In this document: one piece after another, positions 25,646 to 35,156 of the stretch
Layout of the letters: every line of letters starts with the position of its first letter
How positions within the stretch are numbered: position 1 is the stretch's first letter
NCBI GenBank assembly: GCA_039029315.1
Contig: JBCCGK010000033.1
Span: forward strand, 1 to 64,000
Source: JBCCCJ01 sp039029315
GTDB taxonomy: Bacteria > Bacteroidota > Bacteroidia > J057
Length of the DNA: 64,000 nt
Direction: 5' to 3'
Notes under the pieces: generated by a model
Told to the model about the DNA's origin: nothing
Database searches by the model: none
The model's input: the letters and a program-made list of their open reading frames with translations, nothing else
Translations under genes and position numbers: made by a program

Positions 25646-27442
25646 TTACTCTAGCATCACGCGTTGGCTATATCGATCCTTTCCTTTGGAAATCTCCAAC
25701 TGATACATCCCGCGGGAGAAGCGCCCTGTTTCCAATCGATAATTATTTCCTCTACCTGAGCCAAGAAAAACTGTGTTGCCGTTCAGATTGCTCAATCGTA
25801 CCCGATATCCATGTTTGCTAGGAGGTTGATTACTCGCCCATGAGAGCGCAAGATAATCTTGAGCCGGATTTGGGGAGAGGGTAAAGGGCATGGATGTTTC
25901 CCACTCCGTTGGAGCCTCTCGTGCAAGAGAGATCTTTCCAGCGCAATCGGTATCAATGTTGAGATGAATAAGTTGAAGGAATGACCCGGATCTTGACGCT
26001 GGAGCTGCTTCTACTTTGGCTACCAGAGCTTTGTGGGAAGAGGTCAATTCAAGTCCTGGACTCACGGACCATTTGTATTGAGAAACGTGAATCCTTGATT
26101 CTGCATCGAGGATATATTGATTGGGCTTCCCTCCGGGATCTTCAGGCCCCACAATCCTTGGGCTAAATATCTCAACGGGAATCACCAGTTTTTTTGACCC
26201 ACAACCTTGTGGATTTTTGATGGTGGCTATCAGTTCTCCCGAACCGGAACCAAGACCTGTAGCTACTTTAACTTTTATGTGATTGCTGTGTTTTGTAGGA
26301 CCGACCAATTCAAGATTCTCACTCGCTTTCCAGCTGACAAAATTGGCGGGAATATTGGGGATCTTGAATACTTTTCCAATCCTTTGGCATACCAAAGCGT
26401 GCCCTTCCTCTGGTTGAATGCCAGGAAATTCAAAATAACTCCTGCTCCCTTTCACATACTCGGGATTGAACTCCTGAGATTCCTTGAATGGGGTAAATAC
26501 TGATTGCATCCTTGCTACCTGATCTTTGGTGAAGGAGTTGCGACAATCATCCCAGGTATAGTCCATGAAGTTCATGAAAAACGCCTTCCCATGCGTCTGG
26601 TGTTTTTGTCCTGTATGGGATCTGGCTGGTGGGGCCGTGTTCCAGGTAAGATAGCCTGTACTTTCTCCTTTGCTTGGGACGGGCGTGTCAGGAATGAAGT
26701 CATCCTCCCCACTTCTCGAGAGATGGAAGGGATGAAGTAAACCCAACCAATGTCCGATCTCATGCGTGAGGGTCCGGCCGCCTACCCGTGCGCCACGAGA
26801 ATTGGCATCTAGCCCAAATGCCTGCACATCTACGACGATGCCGTCCATGAGAGGCCCATTGGGTTTGTAATACTGCCAGGGATACTGCGCCAGTCCGCTA
26901 TATTCCTCTACTTCTGCCACCCAGATATTGAGATAGCGTTTGCTGTCCCAGGCAGCATGTCCATGTTGAGATTGTTTGAGTTGATGAAACAGATGTGGGC
27001 CTTCTTCATCTGGAACAAAGCGTTTGATCTTTGTTTTGGTATAGGTAACACCTTCCAAAGAAGAACCCGTTTTAGGATCTGAGGAAGGAGATCCATTTGG
27101 TTGCTCAGGTGCAAGATAGAATTGAATTCTGGCCGCCCCCATTTGCTTTCTCAGCTTTTTGGGCAGCAGATTCGTATCATAAAAATTGTCGTTGAGCATG
27201 CAGAAGTCCTCGTTCAACTGCTGGATTTGAGCAGAGACACGGGCTTCTAACTCCGCTTGCGAATGCAAGGAAGATTTGGGATTGTGAACCAGATGAATGA
27301 CAACAGGTACAAAAACAACTTCTTGAGAGGTAAACTGTGGAATCAGAGAAGGAGAGCTTTCGACTCTGATTGTAGAGAGTGTAAGCGTGGCCAGGAGGCC
27401 ATAAACAGCCCAAAGAGGGCGGAGTACGCGATACAGATTCAT
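25646..27442 (-). CDS. Secreted M43-family zinc metalloprotease with T9SS sorting domain
   Basis: An exported metzincin protease related to cytophagalysin/pappalysin. It has a signal peptide (LWAVYGLLATLTLSTIRVES), a pro/early region (VVIHLVHN) and the zinc motif H227-E-I-G-H231-WLGLLH237 within TLTHEIGHWLGLLH, followed by the Met-turn FMNFMDYTWDDC around M293. Downstream are beta-rich domains (~330-500), and the C-terminus carries the T9SS type A sorting signal (TLSPNPAQDYLALSW ... FSRGMYQLEISKG). It should act outside the cell or at the surface, cleaving proteins for nutrition or maturation of surface proteins. The family specificity is not predictable from sequence. It is monocistronic. 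Confidence 0.9.
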   Translation of the reverse strand: MNLYRVLRPLWAVYGLLATLTLSTIRVESSPSLIPQFTSQEVVFVPVVIHLVHNPKSSLHSQAELEARVSAQIQQLNEDFCMLNDNFYDTNLLPKKLRKQMGAARIQFYLAPEQPNGSPSSDPKTGSSLEGVTYTKTKIKRFVPDEEGPHLFHQLKQSQHGHAAWDSKRYLNIWVAEVEEYSGLAQYPWQYYKPNGPLMDGIVVDVQAFGLDANSRGARVGGRTLTHEIGHWLGLLHPFHLSRSGEDDFIPDTPVPSKGESTGYLTWNTAPPARSHTGQKHQTHGKAFFMNFMDYTWDDCRNSFTKDQVARMQSVFTPFKESQEFNPEYVKGSRSYFEFPGIQPEEGHALVCQRIGKVFKIPNIPANFVSWKASENLELVGPTKHSNHIKVKVATGLGSGSGELIATIKNPQGCGSKKLVIPVEIFSPRIVGPEDPGGKPNQYILDAESRIHVSQYKWSVSPGLELTSSHKALVAKVEAAPASRSGSFLQLIHLNIDTDCAGKISLAREAPTEWETSMPFTLSPNPAQDYLALSWASNQPPSKHGYRVRLSNLNGNTVFLGSGRGNNYRLETGRFSRGMYQLEISKGKDRYSQRVMLE

Positions 27443-27813
27443 GGTGAAAGGGTTGCCGGATTAAAGAACGAAGGATTATAAGGATTACTGAGTTAAATAG
27501 TTTCTTTCACTTAGACGTTCAAGAAAACTGAATTACAAATGACTGTATCAACCTAATTGTCAAAGTACCATATATTGAAGGTACGAAAATCTTCATGAGT
27601 GGTCACGAAAAAAGTGATTTTTTTTTCAATTGTGGAAAATTCTTTCCATTCAGCTTATCAATTGCCTGTTTGAGTCGGAATGCAACCTGTTTGAGCAAAA
27701 TAAAACCAACGATTTGCTGCTAATTGACGTGTTGCCAACATAAAACGCTGTCAAAATCGATCATTTTTCTATCTTAGGGGCTATGTTTACCCCAATACAA
27801 TCTCCCTTGCATT
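27443..27813. other. Intergenic region with a 21-bp-spaced direct repeat
   Basis: 371 bp between divergent genes without a credible ORF. CCTGTTTGAG occurs at 27665-27674 and again at 27686-27695, i.e. repeated at 21 bp, about two helical turns. TATGTTTA at 27782-27789 resembles a -7 box with one mismatch. The rest shows no recognisable signal. Confidence 0.4.
27665..27695 (+). promoter_or_regulatory. Direct-repeat operator candidate
   Basis: Two identical 10-mers CCTGTTTGAG start 21 bp apart, placing both on the same DNA face. They lie about 90 bp upstream of a -7-like TATGTTTA and 120 bp before the next start codon, suitable for an activator site. No regulator is identified. Confidence 0.35.
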
Positions 27814-29517
27814 ATGAAAATACCGCTGATAACTGGATGGATGTGTTTGTTGGTACTTCCACTGTGGGCGCAACCCTCAGATTTGCGTGTCGAAGTTGAA
27901 GTAGAAAGCTACGCAGACGCATTCTACGTCATGGCGACAGGCGAAGATGGATTGGTGCTGTTTGGTGAGGCGGATACCAGTGCCAAACTCAGCGATAAAA
28001 TTTGGGAATTTACCAAATTTACCAATGAATTTGTCCAGATATGGCAACGCCAGATCACAGTTCATTTCCGCCAGATTTATGAACGACACTTCTGGGATGG
28101 AGAATCCCTGCATGTGTTGCTGATGGATGAGAAGGTTCGCCGAAAACGTCCCTTTGTGATCATTTCTCTAAATGCCGAAACTGGAGTATTGACCAAAAAT
28201 GAAGGAATCGTCCCTTTCAATATGGAAGTCAATGATTTCAATGTGATCAAGAATTATGCCTATATCGGAGGGGAAACCCGACAGGGGAAAATAGAGGCTT
28301 ATGGAAGAAGTGTAGCTGCAGCTTTTGTTATTCCGATCATTGGCACGGGATTGCTGGAATATCGGTCGAAGATGGTTCTGAACCGGGTGAATATAGATGA
28401 TGGCAAGAACAAAAACCTCAACATTGAATATAAGCAGAAATCAACTGTTCAAAGTCTGGAAACCAATCCTCAAGCCAGGTCTATGGCTGCTTTGATCATG
28501 CATTCTCCCAAGCCTAAATACAATCGGATCTATCTGAAAGAATATGCAGGAGAAAAATTGATTCGAAATCTGGAAGTTAATCCCAAAAGCGATAATCGTC
28601 TCAAAACGGCACGGGTGATCTATCTCAACAGAAATGAATTTCTGGTGGTCGGCGAATACGGTCCGCCGCATTATCGGGAAGGCTTTTGGAAAAAATTCGG
28701 CTCATTTATTACCCAAACGCGGATAGAGTCAGCTTCTCAGGGGATTTATATTGCCAAATTCAGTTATCGGGGGCAAAAATTTATCCGCTACTATCCCTTT
28801 ACGGAGTTCGAAAATTTCTTCAAGGCTTATGGAGTCAAAAAGGAGAAGAAGATCAAAAAGAAAGCCAAACGAAAGAAAAAGAAAAACAAGGAATTGCTGA
28901 TCAGCAAGATGCTGGATTTTGACCTTTTGCTACATGATATCATAGAATTTGAGGATCAATACCTGTTTGTCGCAGAATCCTACAAAGAAGAATATCAGCC
29001 AGCCAATTACGGGAGTCCCTATTCTCCATATGGAGGAGGATTTGGTGGAGGACTAGGCCTTGGTCTCAGTTTGGGAGGGGGAGGTGGCAATAGACAAGTG
29101 TTTGCCGGATATCGCTATACCCATGCGATCGTGGCCGGAATCAATCAGGAAGATGGAAAGCTTCAATGGGACAATTCGTTCCCGATATGGAACATTTTGT
29201 CCTTTAACCTCAAGGAACGGGTGCAGGTGTTGCCTCAGGAGGATACCACTGTAAGGATGGTGTACAACTATGGCGGGGCCTTGCTTTCCAAAACGGTGAA
29301 GGAGGGGGAGGTGATTGGAAGTAGACAAATCAAGGCTGTAAGAACCGAATTTGCCACTGATCGGGTTCTGGAAAACTATCAAAGCGATATAGAATATTGG
29401 TATGACAACTATTTCCTGGCTTGGGGATATCAGCGGATCACGAATCGGGCTGAAGGATTTTTCTCTAACAAACGGAGGCGAATTGTCTTTTATTTCTATA
29501 AAGTAGGCTACGATTAA
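27814..29517 (+). CDS. Exported protein of unknown function with basic and glycine-rich inserts
   Basis: A 567-residue protein with a signal peptide (MKIPLITGWMCLLVLPLWAQ). No known domain was recognised. The body alternates short beta strands (LHVLLMDEKVRRKRPFVIIS; NEFLVVGEYGPPHYREG), suggesting a beta-propeller or repeated-sheet surface protein that reports values in the style of a WD-like scaffold. Two oddities stand out: a lysine-rich run at ~347-366 (EKKIKKKAKRKKKKNKE) and a Gly-rich stretch at ~406-430 (GGGFGGGLGLGLSLGGGGG). There is no T9SS sorting domain or membrane anchor, so it may stay periplasmic or attach to the envelope through other means. It is transcribed alone. Confidence 0.78.
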   Translation: MKIPLITGWMCLLVLPLWAQPSDLRVEVEVESYADAFYVMATGEDGLVLFGEADTSAKLSDKIWEFTKFTNEFVQIWQRQITVHFRQIYERHFWDGESLHVLLMDEKVRRKRPFVIISLNAETGVLTKNEGIVPFNMEVNDFNVIKNYAYIGGETRQGKIEAYGRSVAAAFVIPIIGTGLLEYRSKMVLNRVNIDDGKNKNLNIEYKQKSTVQSLETNPQARSMAALIMHSPKPKYNRIYLKEYAGEKLIRNLEVNPKSDNRLKTARVIYLNRNEFLVVGEYGPPHYREGFWKKFGSFITQTRIESASQGIYIAKFSYRGQKFIRYYPFTEFENFFKAYGVKKEKKIKKKAKRKKKKNKELLISKMLDFDLLLHDIIEFEDQYLFVAESYKEEYQPANYGSPYSPYGGGFGGGLGLGLSLGGGGGNRQVFAGYRYTHAIVAGINQEDGKLQWDNSFPIWNILSFNLKERVQVLPQEDTTVRMVYNYGGALLSKTVKEGEVIGSRQIKAVRTEFATDRVLENYQSDIEYWYDNYFLAWGYQRITNRAEGFFSNKRRRIVFYFYKVGYD

Positions 29518-29572
29518 TTGCTGCTTATTAGCGGCCTCATTGACTGAACCATAAATTTGTCTATCCTAGTAT

Positions 29573-29684
29573 TTGGACAATATTAGGGTTGATTTTGGGA
29601 ATAAGGGAAATACTGGCTTGATTGGTAAGATTTCTCCCCTATTCCCCTTATATCCCTCACAAATATATTTGTCCCCTTACTTAC
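29573..29684 (+). repeat. Dispersed inverted-repeat element, copy B
   Basis: Begins near TGGACAATATTAGG and ends TTGTCCCCTTACTTAC. It matches, in the same order, the reverse complement of 47692-47829 over most of its length, with a ~10-bp gap after GGGAAATA. The two ends are inverted (TGGACA versus TGTCC), and the interior has GGGAATAAGGG against CCCCTTATATCCC, so a single strand could fold into one long imperfect hairpin. No coding capacity. It sits in a 480-bp gap upstream of the FN3 adhesin gene. Confidence 0.75.
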
Positions 29685-29997
29685 CTCTATAGTCTTGTAG
29701 TCCGATTGAGGGACCCTGCCTGCTGTGTGGAAGGCTTCTCCTGACATTCATTCTGAGGCATGGAGTAGGCAAGATTCCCATATCGGCATAGCTTAGCCGA
29801 TCCAATTGCCAGCTGCAATTCGACTCTTTGTATGACATGCAAAACAAGAAGAAACCTGTATTTCAGGTATTATCCTTAAATTTTTTTTCCTGATCAGGTG
29901 ATGATTTTGGAAAGGAATCGACTATCAGAATGTTATTGCCAACCCTGCATAGGGATTTTCAGATCATTCAGTCATTATCCTTCCAAATTCTTATCCT
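29685..29997. other. Leader region of the FN3-repeat adhesin
   Basis: About 310 bp without ORF. A small hairpin ATCGGC (29782-29787)/GCCGAT (29796-29801) and a T-rich run around 29881-29889 are visible; no clear promoter box was found. Confidence 0.4.
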
Positions 29998-32900
29998 ATG
30001 CGTATTGGATACACTCTCTTGTTTTTCATTAGTTTTTGCTGTTCCTTTTCCTTTGCAATTCCACCAAGTTCTCCTGCCAGCAATTTGCAGTTTTCCAATA
30101 TCAATGGGGATCGCATGACCCTAATATGGGCCAATGGGAATGGGAGCAGAAGAATTGTCGCTGCCAGTAGCAGCGGACCCATTACTGGCATGCCGGTAGA
30201 TGGGATAGACTATAATGCTTCTTCAACTTTTGGGACCGCTGATCAACTCAATCCAGGAGAATTTGTGGTTCTGGATGGATCGAATTCCTCTATGGTTGTC
30301 GTTGGCCTCACCCCTGCGACGACCTATTACTTTGCCATTTTTGAGTACAATGGAAGTGGATTTTCCACAGAATATCTTACGACTTCTTTTGAATCAGGAA
30401 GTCAGGCAACGGCTTCAAGCCCGACGATCCAGACTTCTAATCTGAGTTTTTCAAATGTGACTGGAAACTCTATGACCTTAAGCTGGTCCAATGGAGATGG
30501 AGATGGAAGACTTGTGCTTGTCCGTGAAGGGAGTGCAGTTGATACCAATCCTTCCAATCTTGGCATATTTAACCCCAATTCTTCCTTCGGATCTGGAACC
30601 CAACTAGGGACAGGTAATTACGTTGTTTATGAAAGCACAGGAACAACAGTTACCATTTCCAATTTGTCTCCCGGAACCACTTACCATGTAGCAGTATATG
30701 AATACAATGGGGTGTTAGGGCAAGTCTTTCTCACACCTGCTGCCACTGCCAGCCAACTCACAGCCACTGCGCCAAGTGTTCCTGCTTCAAATATCACCTT
30801 CAATCTGATTCAGGGGAATTTCATGCGGGTCCAATGGACATCTGGAAATGGTGGAAGGAGAATTGTGGTGATGAGGGAAGGGGCACCTGTGATAGGCATC
30901 CCCACTGACGGAATCGACTACTCGGCCAGTAATTTTTTTGGCAATGGTGATCAGATAGCAGCTGGAGAATATGTGGTTTACGACAATTTTGGAAGTCTTG
31001 TGGATGTCCAGGGACTTAGCCCGTCTACCACCTATCATTTCGCAATATTTGAATACAATGGAACCGGGAGCAATACCTATTATTTAACTACCTCTACTCT
31101 AACAGCATCACAAGCTAGCTTGTCCGCTCCAGCGACCCAAGCAAGTGGAGTTGGCTTCAGTAATGTGACCGGAAGTAGCATGCAAATCTCCTGGACCAAT
31201 GGGAATGGTAGTGGTCGTCTGGTCGTATTGAGAGAAGGAAGTGCTGTCAATGCCAATCCCGTAGATCTTGCCTCCTATGGAGCGAATGCTTCTTTTGGCT
31301 CTGGAACGCAGATTGGGACCGGAAACTATGTCGTATATAAATCCACAGGATCTAGTGTTACTGTTACAAATCTTCAGCCTGCTTCTACCTATCATATAGC
31401 GATCTATGAATACAATGGCACCTTTGGACAAGTGTTTTTGGTGCCCGGAGCAACTGGCAGTCAAGTAACCGGCGGGGCACCGACAGTGTCTACCAGCAAT
31501 TTTACCTTCTCTCAAATACAAGGAAATTTTTTAAGGATTCAGTGGACCAATGGCAATGGTTCCAGAAGATTGGTCGTTGCAAGGGCTGGAGCTCCCGTAA
31601 GTAGTGCTCCAAGCAATGGGGTGAGTTATTCCGCTAGCACAACTTTTGGAAATGGAGATGCTCTGGGAGCAGGAGAATTTGTCGTCTATAACAATGCTTT
31701 TTCTCTGCTTAATTTGGGAGGACTGTCTCCGTCTACGGTTTATCACTTCGCATTTTTTGAATACAATGGGACTGGGGCTAATACTATCTATCAGTTGATT
31801 GGATTTGCAAGTGCGAGTCAATCAACAGTGTCTGCGCCTACTGTTCAGGTGGGTGGAATCTCCTTCAGCAATATTACAGGTAGCAGCATGCAGATCTCCT
31901 GGACCAACGGGAACGGTGCAGGACGACAAGTGGTCATGCGTGCCAACGGCTCTGTAGATTCAGATCCAATGGATTTGGTGAATTATATTGGCAATTCGAA
32001 CTTTGGCTCTGGCACGCAGGTGGGAACTGGAAATTATACAGTGTATAGGTCCTCTGGCAATACGGTTACTGTGACCAACCTTCAACCAGGGACTACTTAT
32101 CATGTAGCAATTTATGAACACAATGGCACCAGTTCCCTTGGAAGAGTATATCTAAGACCGGGAGCAACAGCTAGTCAGGCCACCGGAGGGGCACCGACCC
32201 TCTCTGCCAGCAATCCGAACTTTAATTTTATAGAAGCCAGTAGCATGCGCATGGTATGGACGAATGGAGGAGGGGCTAGGAGATTAGTAGTAGCTCGAGC
32301 TGGTAGTCCGGTGAGTGGACTTCCTGGCAATGGAACAACTTATGCTGCAAATTCTGTTTTTGGAAGTGGTGACCAATTGGGTAGTGGCGAGTTTGTTATT
32401 TATGACGGGACAAGTAGTCTCTTGGATATTACTGGGCTAAGTGTATCCACAACGTATCACTTTGCGATATTTGAATATAATGGTACAGGTGCATCCAGTC
32501 TTTACCAACAAGTAGGATTCTTGACTGCGAGTCAGTCAACAGCCACTCCTCCTTCCGTTCAAGCCTCAAATTTGAATATTACCAATGTTACAGGAACATC
32601 TCTCCAACTGAATTGGACCAATGGAGATGGGAATGGAAGAATCGTCCTTGTGAAAGAAGGGAGTCCTGTAGACAATGACCCCGCTTCAGGTACAGGCTAT
32701 AGCCCCAATTCTTCTTTCGGAACGGGTTCTCAAATTGGAACGGGAAATTATGTCGTCTATCGGGCAATAGGAACCAATATCACCATTAGCAACCTCACAC
32801 CTAACTTCATTTATCATTTTGCCATCTATGAATACAATGGGAGCAGCAGCCCAGCATATTTGACACCTGGAGCGACCATCTCTGCAACGACAGTGGCTAC

Positions 32901-34491
32901 ACCGACCATGCAGGCGAGTAATATGACCTACCCTGCGACGGGCTATGATGCCATGCACCTCCAATGGACCAACGGCAATGGATCGAGGAGAATTGTGCTG
33001 GCCAAAGCCGGATCTCCTGTAGATGCTTCTCCTGTGAATGGAACAGCTTATTCCGCTTCTTCGACCTTTGGCCTGGGAGATCAGTTGGGAATAGGAAATT
33101 TTGTGGTCCATGATGGAGTATTGGACAATGTCATGCTTTCAGGATTGACGCCTGGACAGACGTATCATTTTTCAGTGTTTGAGTATGGTGGGCTGGGAGG
33201 CACAAGTTCGTATTTGACACCTGGATTGATTGCTTCACAAAGTTTGGCAATCGCACCCGGATCAGCCCCCTCTAATTTGACTTTTCCTACCATCAACACA
33301 AACAGTATCCACCTGAGCTGGACAAATGGATCAGGAGCGGAACGGATGGTGATCGCAACTCAAGGGGCTACTTTGAGCATTTCTCCTCAGAGTGGGCAGA
33401 ATTATACTGCCTCTACTTCTTTTGGTTCAGGTACAGCAGTTGGGAATGGGTTCGTGATCTATCAAGGCTCAGCAAGTACGGCGATTGTCAATACCCTGTT
33501 GGCAGGCATTGTGTATCGATTCTATGTTTTTGAATACAATGGAACAGCTGCATCTCCTGCCATCAACCCAACAGCTCTCAGTGGATCAGAGGTTAGCCTG
33601 GGAGCGCCTGCTATTCAGGTTTCATCGCCCTTGGTATCCAACATTCTTCCCAATTCAGTGACAATTGATTGGACCAATGGTGGAGGACAAAACCGATTGG
33701 TAGTCATGCGATTGGGAAGCCCCGTATCTGGCAGTCCTACAGATGGAGTAGCTTATGCCGCAAATTCAGCCTTTGGGGCTGGTGATCAGGTCAGTCCTTT
33801 TGAGCTTGCCGTTTTTGCGGGTTCTGGGAGTTCTGTTACGGTTACCAATCTGAATTCTGGAACCAATTATGAGGTCGCTATTTATGAATACAATGGAAGT
33901 GGTGCTGCTACCTTATACAATAGAAATTCACCTGCGACTGTTTCTTTTACCACTCAGGCCAGCTTTCCTGTAGAATGGTTAGGAATTGCAGCTCTGTGGG
34001 TGGAACAGGAAGCAGTGATTTCCTGGCAAACGGCTTCGGAATCTCAAACCGATCGTTTTGTGGTTGAACGAAAAGCGCCTAGTCAGAATTGGATAACACT
34101 CGGGACAATTTCTGCGGCTGGCAATAGCTCAGAATTGCGGGAATATAGCTGGAGAGATCCACAAGCTTTTTCAGGCGCTTGGTATCGGATTCGGCAAGTT
34201 GATCTGGATGGCCAGTGGTCTTATTCTTCAATTGTAGAACTCAATGATAAGGTTCTTGACATCCGGCTTTTTCCCAATCCAGCCAAGAAGAAAGTCCAGG
34301 TAATGATTGAAGCAGAAGGTCCCATTTTCTGGCGACTCCATGATTTGCATGGACGTTTGATTCAAAGGGGGGTCTTGGATGAACAAAGATCTGCCATTCC
34401 TTTAGAGCACCTCACCGATGGCATGTATCTGATGAATATTCGGACTCTAAAAGGAATACACCTCCAAAGAAGATTGCTCATTTCCCGCTAA
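29998..34491 (+). CDS. Giant FN3-like repeat surface protein with T9SS sorting domain
   Basis: A 1497-residue secreted, surface-type protein. After the signal peptide (MRIGYTLLFFISFCCSFSFA) come eleven repeats of ~108-118 residues, each opening with an SN-(L/F)-x-F...W(T/S)NG(N/D)G..R-V block and closing with T-Y-H-A-I-(F/Y)-E-Y-N-G, the fibronectin type III pattern. Repeats 1,3,5,7 share NGxxYxAS and SGEFV marks, and repeats 2,4,6,8 share GTGNYVVY and TVTxxNLxPG marks, i.e. an alternating two-type order. A different beta domain follows (FPVEWLGIAALWVEQEAVIS ... YRIRQVDLDG), then the T9SS C-terminal domain (IRLFPNPAKKKVQVMI ... LTDGMYLMNIR). The likely role is adhesion or a matrix scaffold; the ligand is unknown. 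Confidence 0.9.
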   Translation: MRIGYTLLFFISFCCSFSFAIPPSSPASNLQFSNINGDRMTLIWANGNGSRRIVAASSSGPITGMPVDGIDYNASSTFGTADQLNPGEFVVLDGSNSSMVVVGLTPATTYYFAIFEYNGSGFSTEYLTTSFESGSQATASSPTIQTSNLSFSNVTGNSMTLSWSNGDGDGRLVLVREGSAVDTNPSNLGIFNPNSSFGSGTQLGTGNYVVYESTGTTVTISNLSPGTTYHVAVYEYNGVLGQVFLTPAATASQLTATAPSVPASNITFNLIQGNFMRVQWTSGNGGRRIVVMREGAPVIGIPTDGIDYSASNFFGNGDQIAAGEYVVYDNFGSLVDVQGLSPSTTYHFAIFEYNGTGSNTYYLTTSTLTASQASLSAPATQASGVGFSNVTGSSMQISWTNGNGSGRLVVLREGSAVNANPVDLASYGANASFGSGTQIGTGNYVVYKSTGSSVTVTNLQPASTYHIAIYEYNGTFGQVFLVPGATGSQVTGGAPTVSTSNFTFSQIQGNFLRIQWTNGNGSRRLVVARAGAPVSSAPSNGVSYSASTTFGNGDALGAGEFVVYNNAFSLLNLGGLSPSTVYHFAFFEYNGTGANTIYQLIGFASASQSTVSAPTVQVGGISFSNITGSSMQISWTNGNGAGRQVVMRANGSVDSDPMDLVNYIGNSNFGSGTQVGTGNYTVYRSSGNTVTVTNLQPGTTYHVAIYEHNGTSSLGRVYLRPGATASQATGGAPTLSASNPNFNFIEASSMRMVWTNGGGARRLVVARAGSPVSGLPGNGTTYAANSVFGSGDQLGSGEFVIYDGTSSLLDITGLSVSTTYHFAIFEYNGTGASSLYQQVGFLTASQSTATPPSVQASNLNITNVTGTSLQLNWTNGDGNGRIVLVKEGSPVDNDPASGTGYSPNSSFGTGSQIGTGNYVVYRAIGTNITISNLTPNFIYHFAIYEYNGSSSPAYLTPGATISATTVATPTMQASNMTYPATGYDAMHLQWTNGNGSRRIVLAKAGSPVDASPVNGTAYSASSTFGLGDQLGIGNFVVHDGVLDNVMLSGLTPGQTYHFSVFEYGGLGGTSSYLTPGLIASQSLAIAPGSAPSNLTFPTINTNSIHLSWTNGSGAERMVIATQGATLSISPQSGQNYTASTSFGSGTAVGNGFVIYQGSASTAIVNTLLAGIVYRFYVFEYNGTAASPAINPTALSGSEVSLGAPAIQVSSPLVSNILPNSVTIDWTNGGGQNRLVVMRLGSPVSGSPTDGVAYAANSAFGAGDQVSPFELAVFAGSGSSVTVTNLNSGTNYEVAIYEYNGSGAATLYNRNSPATVSFTTQASFPVEWLGIAALWVEQEAVISWQTASESQTDRFVVERKAPSQNWITLGTISAAGNSSELREYSWRDPQAFSGAWYRIRQVDLDGQWSYSSIVELNDKVLDIRLFPNPAKKKVQVMIEAEGPIFWRLHDLHGRLIQRGVLDEQRSAIPLEHLTDGMYLMNIRTLKGIHLQRRLLISR

Positions 34492-34501
34492 GAATGATAA
34501 G

Positions 34502-34553
34502 GAGGCAATACCAGGACCATGAAGGGACCGTTTTCTGATTGGTTCTGGGCCTC
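34502..34553 (+). terminator. Weak terminator candidate after the FN3 adhesin gene
   Basis: GAGGC (34502-34506) with GCCTC (34549-34553), plus inner CCAGGACC opposite GGTTCTGG, forms an imperfect stem 10 bp after the stop. There is no real T-run, so termination strength is doubtful. Confidence 0.3.
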
Positions 34554-34711
34554 TGTTAACAAACATTGAACATCATTCTTTCAGGTATAAAAAATACATT
34601 TCCCTATTTGCCTGAAAGAGATGTCCATATCTTGAGGTTATATATTTTCTTTGTAGTAATTTCACGATTCTGACTGAACATACAGCCTAATACCCTTATT
34701 CCCCTTGTTAC

Positions 34712-35089
34712 CTACCTATTCACCTGCATCCTGATGCTGCGGAGAATGGTATCTACCAGCATCATTTGTTCTTTGCTTTGACAAGTCAAAAGGCGAAAGG
34801 TCATAGGTAATTGTAAACTCTTTCGATGGATGCTCATCGTCAAGCGATATTTTTTGTGAAAGAGTCCCCAAAAGAGAGGTACTTGAGCGAATGAAAAGAC
34901 TGCTTCATTGATGTGTCCAAGAGTATTGTGTCTGCCGTAGGTGTTTCGAATGATAGATCCTGTTCTCAGATGAATGGCAAACCTCCATCTTCCCCTATAG
35001 CGCCCATGAAAGTACAGCCAATTGTCATGCGATGATACCTGCCCTTTGAACATTTGCAGGAAGTGTTGGAATAAGAGGGTATCTGCCAT
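34712..35089 (-). CDS. Small hypothetical protein
   Basis: 126 residues from an ATG at 35089 (MADTLLFQHFLQMFKGQVSS). The frame could extend to an ATG at 35257, but that extra part runs through a very strong hairpin (35110-35156) and has unusual composition, so the shorter form is preferred. The protein is basic and aromatic-rich (YFHGRYRGRWRFAIHL) without a signal peptide or known motif. It reads like a genuine soluble domain, perhaps nucleic-acid-associated judging by charge alone; that is only an impression. It lies downstream of three secreted-protein genes on the same strand. Confidence 0.45.
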   Translation of the reverse strand: MADTLLFQHFLQMFKGQVSSHDNWLYFHGRYRGRWRFAIHLRTGSIIRNTYGRHNTLGHINEAVFSFAQVPLFWGLFHKKYRLTMSIHRKSLQLPMTFRLLTCQSKEQMMLVDTILRSIRMQVNR

Positions 35090-35109
35090 GATGTTCCGAT
35101 ATGAGGAGG

Positions 35110-35156
35110 ACCTCGGAGGATTTGTAGGCAAGCCATGCCTGCGATTCCTCCGAGGT
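35110..35156. other. Very strong hairpin
   Basis: ACCTCGGAGGA (35110-35120) and TCCTCCGAGGT (35146-35156) form a perfect 11-bp GC-rich stem, with GTAGGCA and TGCCTGC pairing inside and a short AGCCA loop. TTTTGTGATGG follows on the plus strand. It may be a terminator in the plus direction or an attenuator-like structure before the 126-residue gene on the minus strand. Confidence 0.5.

Noticed and set aside
29998..34491. Repeated DNA within the FN3 gene as a CRISPR or satellite
   Set aside because: The repeats are protein-coding with ~330-bp period and diverged codons.
34680..34711. Possible decayed fourth copy of the dispersed repeat (CCCTTATTCCCCTTGTTACC)
   Set aside because: Only a short low-complexity match and no terminal motif in the right place.
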